From Actinomycetes bacterium (lineage in GTDB: Bacteria > Actinomycetota > Acidimicrobiia > Acidimicrobiales > Poriferisodalaceae): a stretch of 40,201 nucleotides of DNA. Location: positions 1 through 40,201 of the forward strand of contig JAAETH010000062.1 in the NCBI GenBank assembly GCA_024228575.1, written 5' to 3'. This document shows, one piece after another, positions 1-7,437 of the stretch (its first letter is position 1; each line of letters starts with the position of its first letter). Made by a program: the position numbers and the translations under genes. The notes under the pieces are model-generated. The model worked only from the letters and a program-made list of their open reading frames with translations. It was not told the origin of the DNA and ran no database searches.

Positions 1-411
1 CACCTCGGCGATTGTGGACGCCGACCTCGGGATCTCGCCGACGTAGCCGTCGAAGTCGGTGGCGTACTCGGGGATCTGTCCGAATCCGACGGCGTGATGG
101 TTTCGGCCGGTCAGCACACAGGCGCGGGTGGGCGAACACATGGCGGTCGTGTGGAATCGGTTGTACCCGACACCCATGCGGAGTACACGTTCCATGGTCG
201 GCAACCGGATCGGTCCGCCGAACGGCGATCCGTTCGCGAACCCTGCGTCGTCGGTCATGAAGATGACGATGTTGGGAGCGTCCTCGGGAAGCCGCGATGG
301 AGCTTCGCGCCATGTGTGTTCGGAGTCTCGAAGACCGCGCCCAGCAATGCTGGCCGACGGAACACGCGAAAATGGGAGGGCGGGTCCGGCCGGCATGGGT
401 CGTTTGCTCAT
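1..411 (-). CDS. Sulfatase (arylsulfatase family), 5' part only
   Basis: The gene starts at ATG 411 on the minus strand and is open at the window edge, giving 137 N-terminal residues. It shows the type I sulfatase layout: a metal-binding segment IVIFMTDDAG at residues 48-57 and the formylglycine signature C92-S-P-T-R96, where Cys92 would be converted to formylglycine and act as the nucleophile on sulfate esters. The segments GSPFGGPIRLPTMERV and FHTTAMCSPTRA are typical of arylsulfatases. No signal peptide is visible, so the enzyme may be cytoplasmic. It is divergent from the CotH-like lipoprotein gene. A TAGAGT box lies 7 bases before the ATG, which suggests a leaderless transcript. The substrate cannot be told, and the C-terminal half is outside the window. 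Confidence 0.9.
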   Translation of the reverse strand, partial: MSKRPMPAGPALPFSRVPSASIAGRGLRDSEHTWREAPSRLPEDAPNIVIFMTDDAGFANGSPFGGPIRLPTMERVLRMGVGYNRFHTTAMCSPTRACVLTGRNHHAVGFGQIPEYATDFDGYVGEIPRSASTIAEV

Positions 412-418
412 GCCCGAG

Positions 419-424
419 ACTCTA
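419..424 (-). promoter_or_regulatory. Putative -10 box of the leaderless sulfatase gene
   Basis: On the minus strand the hexamer TAGAGT ends 7 bases before the sulfatase ATG at 411. There is no ribosome binding site between them. This is the TANNNT spacing seen at several other starts in the window. No clear -35 box was found. Confidence 0.45.
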
Positions 425-517
425 ACGACGGTCGCCGTCGGGGCGAGGATGAGGTGTCTCGGCCGTGTCACTGGCTGTTCTCAGGCACCACACAGGTTGG
501 TCTGTCAAAGTCGGGGC

Positions 518-2029
518 ATGACCAAGAACAGAAACAGATGGGCAAGTCGCGGGTGTGTACTTCTCGCTGCCAGTCTGATGCTCGTTGCGTGCAGCAACAG
601 CGACTCCGCCGACGACTTGGTCGAATCCCCTGACGATGGTCTCATCGCCACCCAGACCGAGGACACCGCGTCCGCTACGTCCACTGCCAGCGAGAACACC
701 GTGGGGGCTGAAGCGAACGAAACGGTCGTGGTCGCCGACGCGGATTTCGAAGCGACAGATTGGGCCGAAGCCTCCCATGGCAAGGACGCGGCTCCCGACT
801 TCGATGAGGTCTTCGACGACACGGAGGTGAAACGTCTCGATCTTGTTGTGAGTGAGGACAACTGGCAAGCCATGCTCGACGACATGACTGCGACGTACGG
901 CGAGTTCGGCCAGCGCTCGGGCGTCAGAGGCCTGATCGAGACGGAAGAGAACCCGATCTGGGTCCCAGCCGATGTCTTCTACAACGACACTCAGTGGTAT
1001 CGAGTGGGCATCCGTTTCAAGGGAAACTCTTCCCTGCAGTCCAGCTGGCAGCAGGGCCTTCTCAAGCTGCCCTTCAAGTTGGACTTCGACGAGTTCGAAG
1101 ATGAATTCCCACAGATCGACAACCAACGCTTCTTCGGCTTCAAACAACTGAGCCTCAAGAACAACTACGAGGATCGGTCCTTCCTGCGCGAAAAGGTGGC
1201 CTCAGAGATATTCGAAGATGCTGGGTTCGCCGTTGCGCATACGGCGTTCTACGAGCTCTACGTGGATCATGGAGATGGTCCGGAGTACTTCGGTCTCTAC
1301 ACACTTGTCGAAGAGGTCGACGACACCGTCATCGAGACACGGTTCGCGGATGACGATGGCAACCTGTACAAACCAGAGGACGGGGGAGCGAGCTTCGCCG
1401 AAGGATCGTTCGCCGAGGAGTTCTTCGAGAAGAAGAGCAATGAGGACGAAGCGGATTGGTCCGACATCGTCGCCCTGTTCGACGCACTACACGACGACAT
1501 TGCCTCGACCGACCCGGCGACTTGGCGGGCGAATCTCGAAGCGGTCTTCGACGTGGACGGCTTCCTCGAGTACCTCGCCGTCAACGGTGTCATCCAGAAC
1601 TGGGACACCTACGGCCGGATGACCCACAATTACTACCTGTACAACGATCCTGAGACGTCGCTGCTCACCTGGATCCCTTGGGACAACAACGAGGCGTTCC
1701 AGGAGGGAAAGATGAACGGTGCCCTGGACCTCGACTTCTCGGACCTCGAGTCAAACAGATGGCCCCTGATCGCCAAGCTATATGCCGATGACGTCTACCG
1801 GGCCCGCTACGACGGGTACCTCTCGGAGACCATCAGCGATGGATTCGAGACGAGCACGATCCAGGCGACCTATGAACGTTATGCGTCTCTCATCGAACCC
1901 TTCGCCGAGGCGGAACTGCCTGGGTATTCCTTCCTCGACGGAGCCGACGACTTCGCCAACGCCATCGAGGTGCTCAGCGCCCACGCCGCAAGCCGAACCG
2001 CCGCAGTCAATGCCTACCTGGGTCAGTAG
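518..2029 (+). CDS. CotH kinase family lipoprotein
   Basis: A protein of 503 residues when started at ATG 518. This start gives a lipoprotein signal peptide: basic residues 1-11, a hydrophobic core at 12-24 and a lipobox LVAC with Cys25. An upstream in-frame extension to 128 exists but would bury the signal peptide. Residues 26-100 are an acidic, Ser/Thr-rich linker. From about residue 105 the CotH-like fold follows, with RFKGNSS (166-172), KLPFKLDF (183-190), FKQLSLKNNYEDRSFLREKVASE (split around 208-230), the GLYTLVEEVDD segment (259-269) and IPWDNNEAF near the C-terminal part. CotH proteins are atypical kinases of spore coat or secreted proteins. Many bacterial relatives have no known substrate, and some stand next to carbohydrate-active enzymes. 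The role here is probably on the outer face of the membrane. It converges on the DUF418 gene with a 23-bp overlap. Confidence 0.85.
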   Translation: MTKNRNRWASRGCVLLAASLMLVACSNSDSADDLVESPDDGLIATQTEDTASATSTASENTVGAEANETVVVADADFEATDWAEASHGKDAAPDFDEVFDDTEVKRLDLVVSEDNWQAMLDDMTATYGEFGQRSGVRGLIETEENPIWVPADVFYNDTQWYRVGIRFKGNSSLQSSWQQGLLKLPFKLDFDEFEDEFPQIDNQRFFGFKQLSLKNNYEDRSFLREKVASEIFEDAGFAVAHTAFYELYVDHGDGPEYFGLYTLVEEVDDTVIETRFADDDGNLYKPEDGGASFAEGSFAEEFFEKKSNEDEADWSDIVALFDALHDDIASTDPATWRANLEAVFDVDGFLEYLAVNGVIQNWDTYGRMTHNYYLYNDPETSLLTWIPWDNNEAFQEGKMNGALDLDFSDLESNRWPLIAKLYADDVYRARYDGYLSETISDGFETSTIQATYERYASLIEPFAEAELPGYSFLDGADDFANAIEVLSAHAASRTAAVNAYLGQ

Positions 2030-3188
2030 GAGCTGACCTGTTGGCGACCGAGCAGTCGACTGGTCTCGTTTCCTGTGTTCGCTGTCGCAACGGCTGCAAG
2101 CTGAGATTGGTGGCACTTCGCCAGAGCCACTCGGCCGGCCCGAATCGGTATCGATCGAGCCAGGCCTTTGACCACCAGATCTGGAGGGCCCATACCCCGA
2201 CGGCGAAGACGGCGATCATGGATCTGGTGAGGTCGACGTCAGCCAGCAACACGGTGAGTATGGCGACACCGATCATCGACTGTGTCAGATAGTTGGTCAG
2301 GGCCATCCTCCCCGCGGCCCGCAGCCGCACCACGAGGAACGTCTGCGGTCTCGCGTCCCACAAGACGATGAGTCCGATGTAGCCGAGGACCATCGGAATG
2401 GTGGCCAACGTATTCGGGATCGAGCCGACCAGAGCCACGTCGGGGCTGAAGTCGTTGGCTGCAACATAGACAACACCGAGTGCCGACAGGGGCATGCCGA
2501 CTCCGAGTCCCCAGACGCTCAGACGACGGTAGAACGAAGGTGATCGGTCTCCGGTGAAGATCCCGGTTCTGTAGAGGCCGACCCCGATCAGCATCATGGC
2601 GATCGCTCGAGCGAAGGGGTCGACGATATAGAACAGGTCCTCCCGGAATGAACCGAAATCGGTCCCGTTTGTGTCGACCGTGCTCTGAGCCCATGCAGCC
2701 AACACCGGAGAGAGCATCATGATCAGGAAGCCCGAGAGGTACAGCATCCGCGGCTGGAGCCGTCTCAGCAACAACAAGAGAGGCGCTGCAAGCGCATAGG
2801 TAGTGAGGACGTCTCCCGCCCAGAGCTGATAGTGGAGGAAACCGATGGCCAACAGGAGCACGTTACGCCACAGGCTCATCACGATGGCGCGCTGCCCCTT
2901 GGCCTCGGCCCGGTCTGCGTAGAGCACGATTCCGGCTCCGAACAAGGCCGAGAAGAGGCCCATGAACTTCTGGTCGACGAACACCTCGCCGGCAACGCCG
3001 ATCGCCCAGTCCAGCCAGGTTGTCATCCCGTCGGCGCTGATGTTGTCGTAGGCGGCGTCGATCAGGCCGAACGAAACCGCGTTCATCACCAGGATGCCCA
3101 TCACCGCTACTCCACGGATCAAGTCGAGACTGGTGTGGCGCGACGGCGCCTCGGTCGGTGCGGCTACCGCTGCCGGAGACGGGCTCAT
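2007..3188 (-). CDS. DUF418 (YeiB-like) multi-pass membrane protein
   Basis: A protein of 393 residues from ATG 3188. An in-frame ATG at 3254 would add 22 residues that do not look like part of the family, so the inner start was taken. After a Pro/Ala-rich start, the motif LDLIRGVAVMGILVMN leads into about ten hydrophobic segments, and the C-terminal part ends with the DUF418 hallmark FGPAEWLWR. These are inner-membrane proteins related to acyltransferase-3-like membrane folds, and no enzymatic role is established. The gene is divergent from the histidine kinase at 3303 and convergent with the CotH-like gene, whose end it overlaps. No function is assigned beyond the family. Confidence 0.85.
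   Translation of the reverse strand: MSPSPAAVAAPTEAPSRHTSLDLIRGVAVMGILVMNAVSFGLIDAAYDNISADGMTTWLDWAIGVAGEVFVDQKFMGLFSALFGAGIVLYADRAEAKGQRAIVMSLWRNVLLLAIGFLHYQLWAGDVLTTYALAAPLLLLLRRLQPRMLYLSGFLIMMLSPVLAAWAQSTVDTNGTDFGSFREDLFYIVDPFARAIAMMLIGVGLYRTGIFTGDRSPSFYRRLSVWGLGVGMPLSALGVVYVAANDFSPDVALVGSIPNTLATIPMVLGYIGLIVLWDARPQTFLVVRLRAAGRMALTNYLTQSMIGVAILTVLLADVDLTRSMIAVFAVGVWALQIWWSKAWLDRYRFGPAEWLWRSATNLSLQPLRQRTQETRPVDCSVANRSAPTDPGRH
2021..2038. terminator. Hairpin at the CotH/DUF418 convergent junction
   Basis: A perfect 6-bp stem, GGTCAG and CTGACC, with the 6-base loop taggag. The CotH stop codon TAG (2027-2029) lies in the loop. There is no T-tract, so if it terminates transcription it would be of the tract-less kind reported for some actinobacteria. 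It also lies inside the first leader of neither gene, which fits a tail-to-tail terminator. Confidence 0.4.
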
Positions 3189-3290
3189 GAAAGACCTCGT
3201 TGCATACGACCATCGTTCACCAATGTGCACTTCCTGGGAAGTGTCGATCAACACTGCCGGGTGACACTTCTAGGTCTGCCCGAGGCTCGT

Positions 3291-3296
3291 TACAGT
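3291..3296 (+). promoter_or_regulatory. Putative -10 box of the leaderless kinase gene
   Basis: TACAGT ends 6 bases before the GTG start at 3303, and no ribosome binding site is present. It fits TANNNT-N6-start. No convincing -35 box was found upstream. Confidence 0.5.
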
Positions 3297-3302
3297 CGAG
3301 AT

Positions 3303-4544
3303 GTGAAAGCTCACCGTGTCGAACGCAGCGTTCTGGCTGCCTTCAGTGCCATCCTCGCAGCGAGGCTGGCGGTTTGGCTCTATGTGGCGACCGGCGACTG
3401 GATCCCAACAACAACAGACGTCAGGTCCGCTTCCCAGAGCGCCGTGCTCATCGTTATCGACCTCGTTCTGCTCATCGTCGTGCTCACGCTCCACCGGCGG
3501 GGCTCGTCATCGAGAACGACGATGGCATTGTTGCTCGCGGCAGCGACCGTGCCGGTGTTCTTGGACACCGCATGGCTGCAGGAGGGCCTGGTCCTCCTTC
3601 CAGGCGATGAGGATCTGGCGCTCGGGTCGCTGCCGCTCAGCGTCGACCTGCTGATCATCCAAGTCCTTCTTGCCTGGCAGTTCGGACTTGCTGTGGTCGT
3701 AGCCACCCAGGTCGTCGCGGTGGTCGTCGATCTGATTCTCATTCGACGGGTTGTGCCATTGGGGAGCGAACTCGCGACCCAAACACTCGAGGAGTTGGCG
3801 TATTCCAGCGTCATCACGATCATCATCTGTGCCGTCATCGTCTACCTCGCAGGACGACTCCGAAACCGTACGGACGATCTCTTGGAAGCCAACCGCAATA
3901 TCACCAGCTACGCCGCAAGGGTGGAGACCGCAGCCGCTCTCGAGGAGCGCCATCGCCTCGCCCGCGAGCTCCACGACACCCTCGCCCACAGCCTCAGTGG
4001 CCTCACGATCCAACTCGGAGCGATCGATGCCCGATGGGACGACGACCCCGCTGGCGCACGACATCAACTCAACGAGGCCGAACACAGCGCCAGAGCTGGT
4101 CTCTCGGAGGCACGACGCGCCATGCAGGCGCTCACCGCTTCGCCGCTCGAGGACCTCGGTCTCCGTAGGGCTCTGAGCGCCGATATCGAACACACGGTCG
4201 ACAACAGTTGTGCCACAACCATCACATGGGGGGAGCTTCCCGAACTCGACGGCACCACGGAGTTGCAGGTGTATCGCATCATCCAAGAGGCCGTCCGCAA
4301 TTCCTCCCGCCACGCAAACGCCACGACCCTCGATCTGACCGTGAGCCACGTTGGCGACTACCTCTGCGTGACCGTCAGCGACGACGGCATCGGTTTTGAC
4401 CCGGCTCATCTCGACCCCGATCGCAACGGGCTCAGGTCGATGCGAGAACGAGCCGCCACACTGGGAGGGAGACTCACCGTCGAATCGAGGCTGGGCGAAG
4501 GTACGTCTGTTGAGGCCATGATCCCCATCGGAACCAGACCATGA
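3303..4544 (+). CDS. NarL-type sensor histidine kinase
   Basis: A protein of 413 residues from GTG 3303. This start was chosen because a TACAGT box sits 6 bases upstream and the first membrane segment begins at residue 8. Hydrophobic segments lie near residues 8-27, 46-63, 73-90, 113-147 and 167-184, followed by a short linker. The HisKA_3 dimerisation domain contains RELHDTLAHSL with the phospho-accepting His224. The HATPase domain follows, with an N-box around IIQEAVRNSSRHA, a G1 box SDDGIGFDP and the typical GLRSMRERAATLGG end. There is no separate sensory domain, so the signal is probably sensed in or at the membrane. It overlaps the next gene by the four bases ATGA, so kinase and regulator are co-translated. 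Confidence 0.92.
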   Translation: MKAHRVERSVLAAFSAILAARLAVWLYVATGDWIPTTTDVRSASQSAVLIVIDLVLLIVVLTLHRRGSSSRTTMALLLAAATVPVFLDTAWLQEGLVLLPGDEDLALGSLPLSVDLLIIQVLLAWQFGLAVVVATQVVAVVVDLILIRRVVPLGSELATQTLEELAYSSVITIIICAVIVYLAGRLRNRTDDLLEANRNITSYAARVETAAALEERHRLARELHDTLAHSLSGLTIQLGAIDARWDDDPAGARHQLNEAEHSARAGLSEARRAMQALTASPLEDLGLRRALSADIEHTVDNSCATTITWGELPELDGTTELQVYRIIQEAVRNSSRHANATTLDLTVSHVGDYLCVTVSDDGIGFDPAHLDPDRNGLRSMRERAATLGGRLTVESRLGEGTSVEAMIPIGTRP

Positions 4545-5206
4545 ATGACACACCGATCACCGTCGTGATCTGCGACGACCAAGCCATCGTCCGGGACGGA
4601 CTCGAAACGATCCTCTCCGCTGACCCTCAGCTCGCCGTCGTCGGTGTCGCGCCCGACGGCGAAACCGCAATTGAATTGTGTATCGAGCTCGCCCCCAACG
4701 TCGTCCTCATGGATCTCAACATGCCGGGAATCGGTGGCACTGAGGCCACCCGACGACTCACGGCAATCGAACGCCCGCCTCGGGTCCTCGTGCTCACCAC
4801 CTACGCCGACGAGTCGACGGTCATGAGCGCACTCGCAGCCGGAGCTGACGGATACCTGCTCAAGGACGCACCCAGAGCCGAGATCACGACCGCAATCAAA
4901 CACACTGCCCAGGGACGCGCCCCGCTCGACCCGGCCATCGGCCGTGTCGTCCTCGACGCTGCACTCACGCCGCGATCGCCCGACACCTCAACCGTGGAGA
5001 CCCTCCGGACCGACTTCGCGCTCACCGACCGTGAGACCGACATCCTGCGGCTCATCACCCAAGGCCACTCCAACCCCGCAATCGGCCGACAGCTCCACCT
5101 CTCGACCGGAACCGTCCGAAACCACGTCAGCCGGATCCTGGCCAAGCTCTCGGCCACCGATCGAGCACAAGCCGCCGCCATCGCCGTGGCTCACAACATC
5201 GTCTAG
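4541..5206 (+). CDS. NarL/LuxR-family response regulator
   Basis: A protein of 221 residues starting inside the ATGA overlap with the upstream kinase. The receiver domain (about 5-120) has the acidic pair D12-D13, the phosphorylation site D58 in VVLMDLNMPG, a conserved Thr in VLTTYAD, and the Lys of LLKDAP. A GerE/LuxR helix-turn-helix occupies about 152-215 (LTDRETDILRLITQGHSN, then TVRNHVSRILAKL). It is the cognate partner of the preceding kinase. Its targets are unknown; the divergent DUF418 gene is the nearest candidate. Confidence 0.93.
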   Translation: MNDTPITVVICDDQAIVRDGLETILSADPQLAVVGVAPDGETAIELCIELAPNVVLMDLNMPGIGGTEATRRLTAIERPPRVLVLTTYADESTVMSALAAGADGYLLKDAPRAEITTAIKHTAQGRAPLDPAIGRVVLDAALTPRSPDTSTVETLRTDFALTDRETDILRLITQGHSNPAIGRQLHLSTGTVRNHVSRILAKLSATDRAQAAAIAVAHNIV

Positions 5207-5267
5207 ATCAACTCGCCACGCGGGGCTGTTGCACTCCCGCCGACAGCAGCGCAACAACTCGGCGGCT

Positions 5268-5360
5268 GGCACCGGTATGGATGAGGGTGTTGATGAGGGT
5301 GGCGTCGAATCCGGTAAGCATCAGGATTTCGGCCGGTGGCTCGTATGTGGATCCTGGGAG
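5268..5360 (-). pseudogene. Remnant of a purine nucleoside phosphorylase 3' end
   Basis: On the minus strand this stretch reads STYEPPAEILMLTGF directly followed by LINTLIHTG. These match two separate pieces of the intact phosphorylase at 16015-16824: GAYETPAEIQMLSGF and the C-terminal LIDALIRTG. The intervening part of the protein is missing. The DNA also matches closely, for example the run atttcggccgg and the end ggatgag. The junction falls on GAGGG, which in the intact gene occurs at 16042-16046 and 16207-16211, exactly 165 bp (55 codons) apart. The stop codon has also been lost. No homologous sequence could be recognised further upstream, so this is a dead fragment. Confidence 0.7.
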
Positions 5361-5722
5361 TTCTCTCGGCGAACGCGTCCGCGGACGCGCCAAATGTGTC
5401 TTGAGGGAGCCCGATTGGTGCTCACGCATGGACAGTGCTGGGCAGAGTCTGCAGCCGAGCCCTTCAGTTTGGCGGGTCTCGATGCCGAGCTGTTGCGTCG
5501 TGATGATCGCTTGTTCAGTGCCACCGGTGGGTTTGACGGCGGCCTTTTGGTGTACGCGCAGGTGCGGCCAGCGGTCTGTTCTGGAGCCGACTGTGTTGTT
5601 CTCGGGTCGGTCCACGATGACATCGACAAGGCGAAGAACTGCGAGCCCCAAAACCCGAACGTCACCACGTCGATCAGGGCGTCCCGTGACACGGGACACT
5701 GGTGGGTTCTCGAAACGACCCG
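5361..5722. other. Gene-free stretch, no recognisable content
   Basis: Several overlapping reading frames cross this stretch on both strands, but none has a domain, a plausible start or actinobacterial codon-position bias that could be recognised. It lies between the phosphorylase remnant and the truncated hydrolase, and is best read as decayed or rearranged DNA. No transposase and no terminal inverted repeats were seen. Confidence 0.4.
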
Positions 5723-5759
5723 GTTACCCAAGTGAACGGATTGCGAACGTTTGGGTAAC
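5723..5759. promoter_or_regulatory. 9-bp inverted repeat upstream of the hydrolase
   Basis: GTTACCCAA (5723-5731) and TTGGGTAAC (5751-5759) are perfect inverted copies separated by 19 bases. The right arm ends 13 bases before the GTG start at 5773. The position suits an operator. No regulator gene is adjacent. Confidence 0.4.
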
Positions 5760-5772
5760 GAGGTCGCGAAGA

Positions 5773-6558
5773 GTGCGCCCGACGAGCGACGAGGTGTCCT
5801 CATCGACCGGTGTCGAGCCGTGGATCGAGGAAGATGTCTCGTTCTCCTTCGAGGCCGAACAGCTCTACGCAGTGTTGACGCTGCCTCCCGGTGAACGGCC
5901 GCATCCAGCGATCGTGCTCGTCACCGGGTCGGTTTCGATCTCGACGGGACTTCTCGACGGCGCTTCGTCGCGCACTCTCAGGGGATTCGTCAACTCCATG
6001 GTGGTCGATGGGTATGCCGTGCTGCGCCGCGACCTTCGCGGGGTGGGGCGGTCGACTGGCGAAGCCGGCGTCGAAACGATTCCTGCAAGAGCATCGGAAT
6101 CGATCGCCGCTCTGCACTACCTTCAGACCAGGCCCGACATTCTCTTCGACCAAGTTGGTCTGTGGGGAGCAAGCCAGGCCAGCTGGGTGATCGCTCTTGC
6201 AGCCGCGGAACATCGCGTGGACGTTGCCTTCATCATCTCGGTATCTGGCGCGGGGATCTCGGTCGCAGATCAGCAGGTGTGGGGCATCGAGAGCCAGAGC
6301 CGTGCGGCCGGGCTGGGCGAGGACGATGTGGCCAAGGCCGTGCTGTTTGGTCGTTTGCTGGTGGACTGGCAGCTCGCCGATCCCAAGGACTACATGGCGA
6401 GGGTCGAGTGTCCGGTCCTCGCATTCTTCGGTGAAAGCGATGTGGTGCGGCCAAGTGAGGTGAGCGCGAGGCTGTTCGAGGAGTACCTCAATGCTGCAGG
6501 CCTGAACCGCGCCTACCTGGGCCGGTGTTCTCGAATGAACTCGAGTGGGTGTGTGTAG
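5773..6558 (+). CDS. Alpha/beta hydrolase, C-terminally truncated
   Basis: A protein of 261 residues from GTG 5773. It shows a standard alpha/beta hydrolase core: the strand PHPAIVLVTGS, the RRDLRGVGRSTG segment, the nucleophile elbow GLWGASQASW (GxSxA type) and the acid region PVLAFFGESDVV. The reading frame then enters unrelated sequence after about EEYLNAAG and ends in RCSRMNSSGCV. The segment that should carry the catalytic histidine is absent. The last 46 bp overlap the convergent M23 peptidase gene, so the 3' end appears to have been replaced by a deletion or rearrangement. The protein is probably inactive. A more upstream start is possible in frame but reads through the decayed stretch. 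Confidence 0.7.
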   Translation: MRPTSDEVSSSTGVEPWIEEDVSFSFEAEQLYAVLTLPPGERPHPAIVLVTGSVSISTGLLDGASSRTLRGFVNSMVVDGYAVLRRDLRGVGRSTGEAGVETIPARASESIAALHYLQTRPDILFDQVGLWGASQASWVIALAAAEHRVDVAFIISVSGAGISVADQQVWGIESQSRAAGLGEDDVAKAVLFGRLLVDWQLADPKDYMARVECPVLAFFGESDVVRPSEVSARLFEEYLNAAGLNRAYLGRCSRMNSSGCV

Positions 6559-7241
6559 TACTCGGAGACTTTTTCGTCTGTGTCCAGTCCCAGATCATCG
6601 GGGTAGACGCTGGCGCTGAGGTTTGAGGTTCTTATCTCGAAGTGAAGGTGCTCGACATCCCAGAGTTCTCGACCTTCTGTTCCGTCGGTTTTGCCGACGA
6701 GGCCGATGCGCTGGTTGCGCGTGACGATCTGATTGAGCTCGACCTCGACCGTGGCACAGTGGGCGTACTGGGACCAGATCCTCTTCGTCTCACCGTTCTC
6801 GACGTAGTCGTGCTGAATAAGGATGAGATTGCCCCAGCCTTCGTCTTGGTCCCCCTCGTGTTTGTCGGGGTAGGCCTCTCGGTCGTAGACGATGTCGACC
6901 ACCACCCCATCACCGATCGCCCAGAGTTCCTCGCCCGCCGAGCTGCCCTCTTCCCTGAAGAAGTCGATGGAGGGGTGAATGCCGTCCTCGCGATGGACGA
7001 GGTAGCTCGAGGGGTCGAAACGTTCGTCTGGGTGTGGTGGCTCTGTCCAACCAGTCATTTCGCCCGGTGCCACCGGGAAGTCAAAACCGTCAGCGACGAC
7101 GTTGCCGGTCACGACGGCAACGGTCCCGTCGTCGTCGCTTCCACACGATGCCACGACGAATGCGGACAACAGAACCACAGGGATGAGAAGGGTCCCGGGT
7201 TTCCTAGATCTGGGGTGTGGATGGATTCTTGGCAATGACAC
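6513..7241 (-). CDS. M23 family metallopeptidase, lipoprotein
   Basis: A protein of 242 residues from GTG 7241, chosen because GGGAG lies 8 bases upstream and the signal peptide then begins at the right place. It is a lipoprotein: RSRK, a hydrophobic stretch at 17-31, and a lipobox VASC with Cys33. The LytM/M23 zinc site is present: H89xxxD93 (GIHPSIDF), H161 in SQYAH, and the H198-L-H200 pair in EHLHFEIR. Family members cut peptidoglycan cross-links or act as cell-division regulators when degenerate. The full ligand set here suggests activity, on the outside of the membrane. The GDGVVVDIVYD and GNLILIQHDY strands are typical. It is convergent with the truncated hydrolase and overlaps it. Confidence 0.9.
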   Translation of the reverse strand: MSLPRIHPHPRSRKPGTLLIPVVLLSAFVVASCGSDDDGTVAVVTGNVVADGFDFPVAPGEMTGWTEPPHPDERFDPSSYLVHREDGIHPSIDFFREEGSSAGEELWAIGDGVVVDIVYDREAYPDKHEGDQDEGWGNLILIQHDYVENGETKRIWSQYAHCATVEVELNQIVTRNQRIGLVGKTDGTEGRELWDVEHLHFEIRTSNLSASVYPDDLGLDTDEKVSEYYTHPLEFIREHRPR

Positions 7242-7437
7242 GAGGGGTTCTCCCAAAGAGCAAGATGGTGGATGAGAGCTAGAGAACGGGACCTTCACCC
7301 GCCCGCGAACGGTACCCGGCCGGAGTGTGTTCAGATCACCGCTGCTCGAGGAGGAACACGGTGACACATTCCCCCTCTTGTGGTTCCGCCGCTCCCGATG
7401 ACTGGCTCACCCTCGACACCAACTCACCTCCGATGGC
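7242..7437. other. Intergenic region between M23 gene and polymerase gene
   Basis: This 196-bp stretch holds the ribosome binding site of the M23 gene and the 3' flank of the polysaccharide gene. A strong ribosome-binding-like GAGGAGG precedes a GTG at 7361 on the plus strand, but the frame that follows has no recognisable protein and runs antisense through the polymerase gene. Confidence 0.3.

Noticed and set aside
2832-3302. Upstream extension of the kinase at 3303 by 157 codons
   Set aside because: It overlaps the divergent DUF418 gene, has no membrane or domain features, and the GTG at 3303 has a well-placed -10 box.
5207-5722. Insertion sequence or transposase remnant
   Set aside because: No transposase motif, no terminal repeats and no target-site duplication were found. 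Only the phosphorylase fragment is recognisable.
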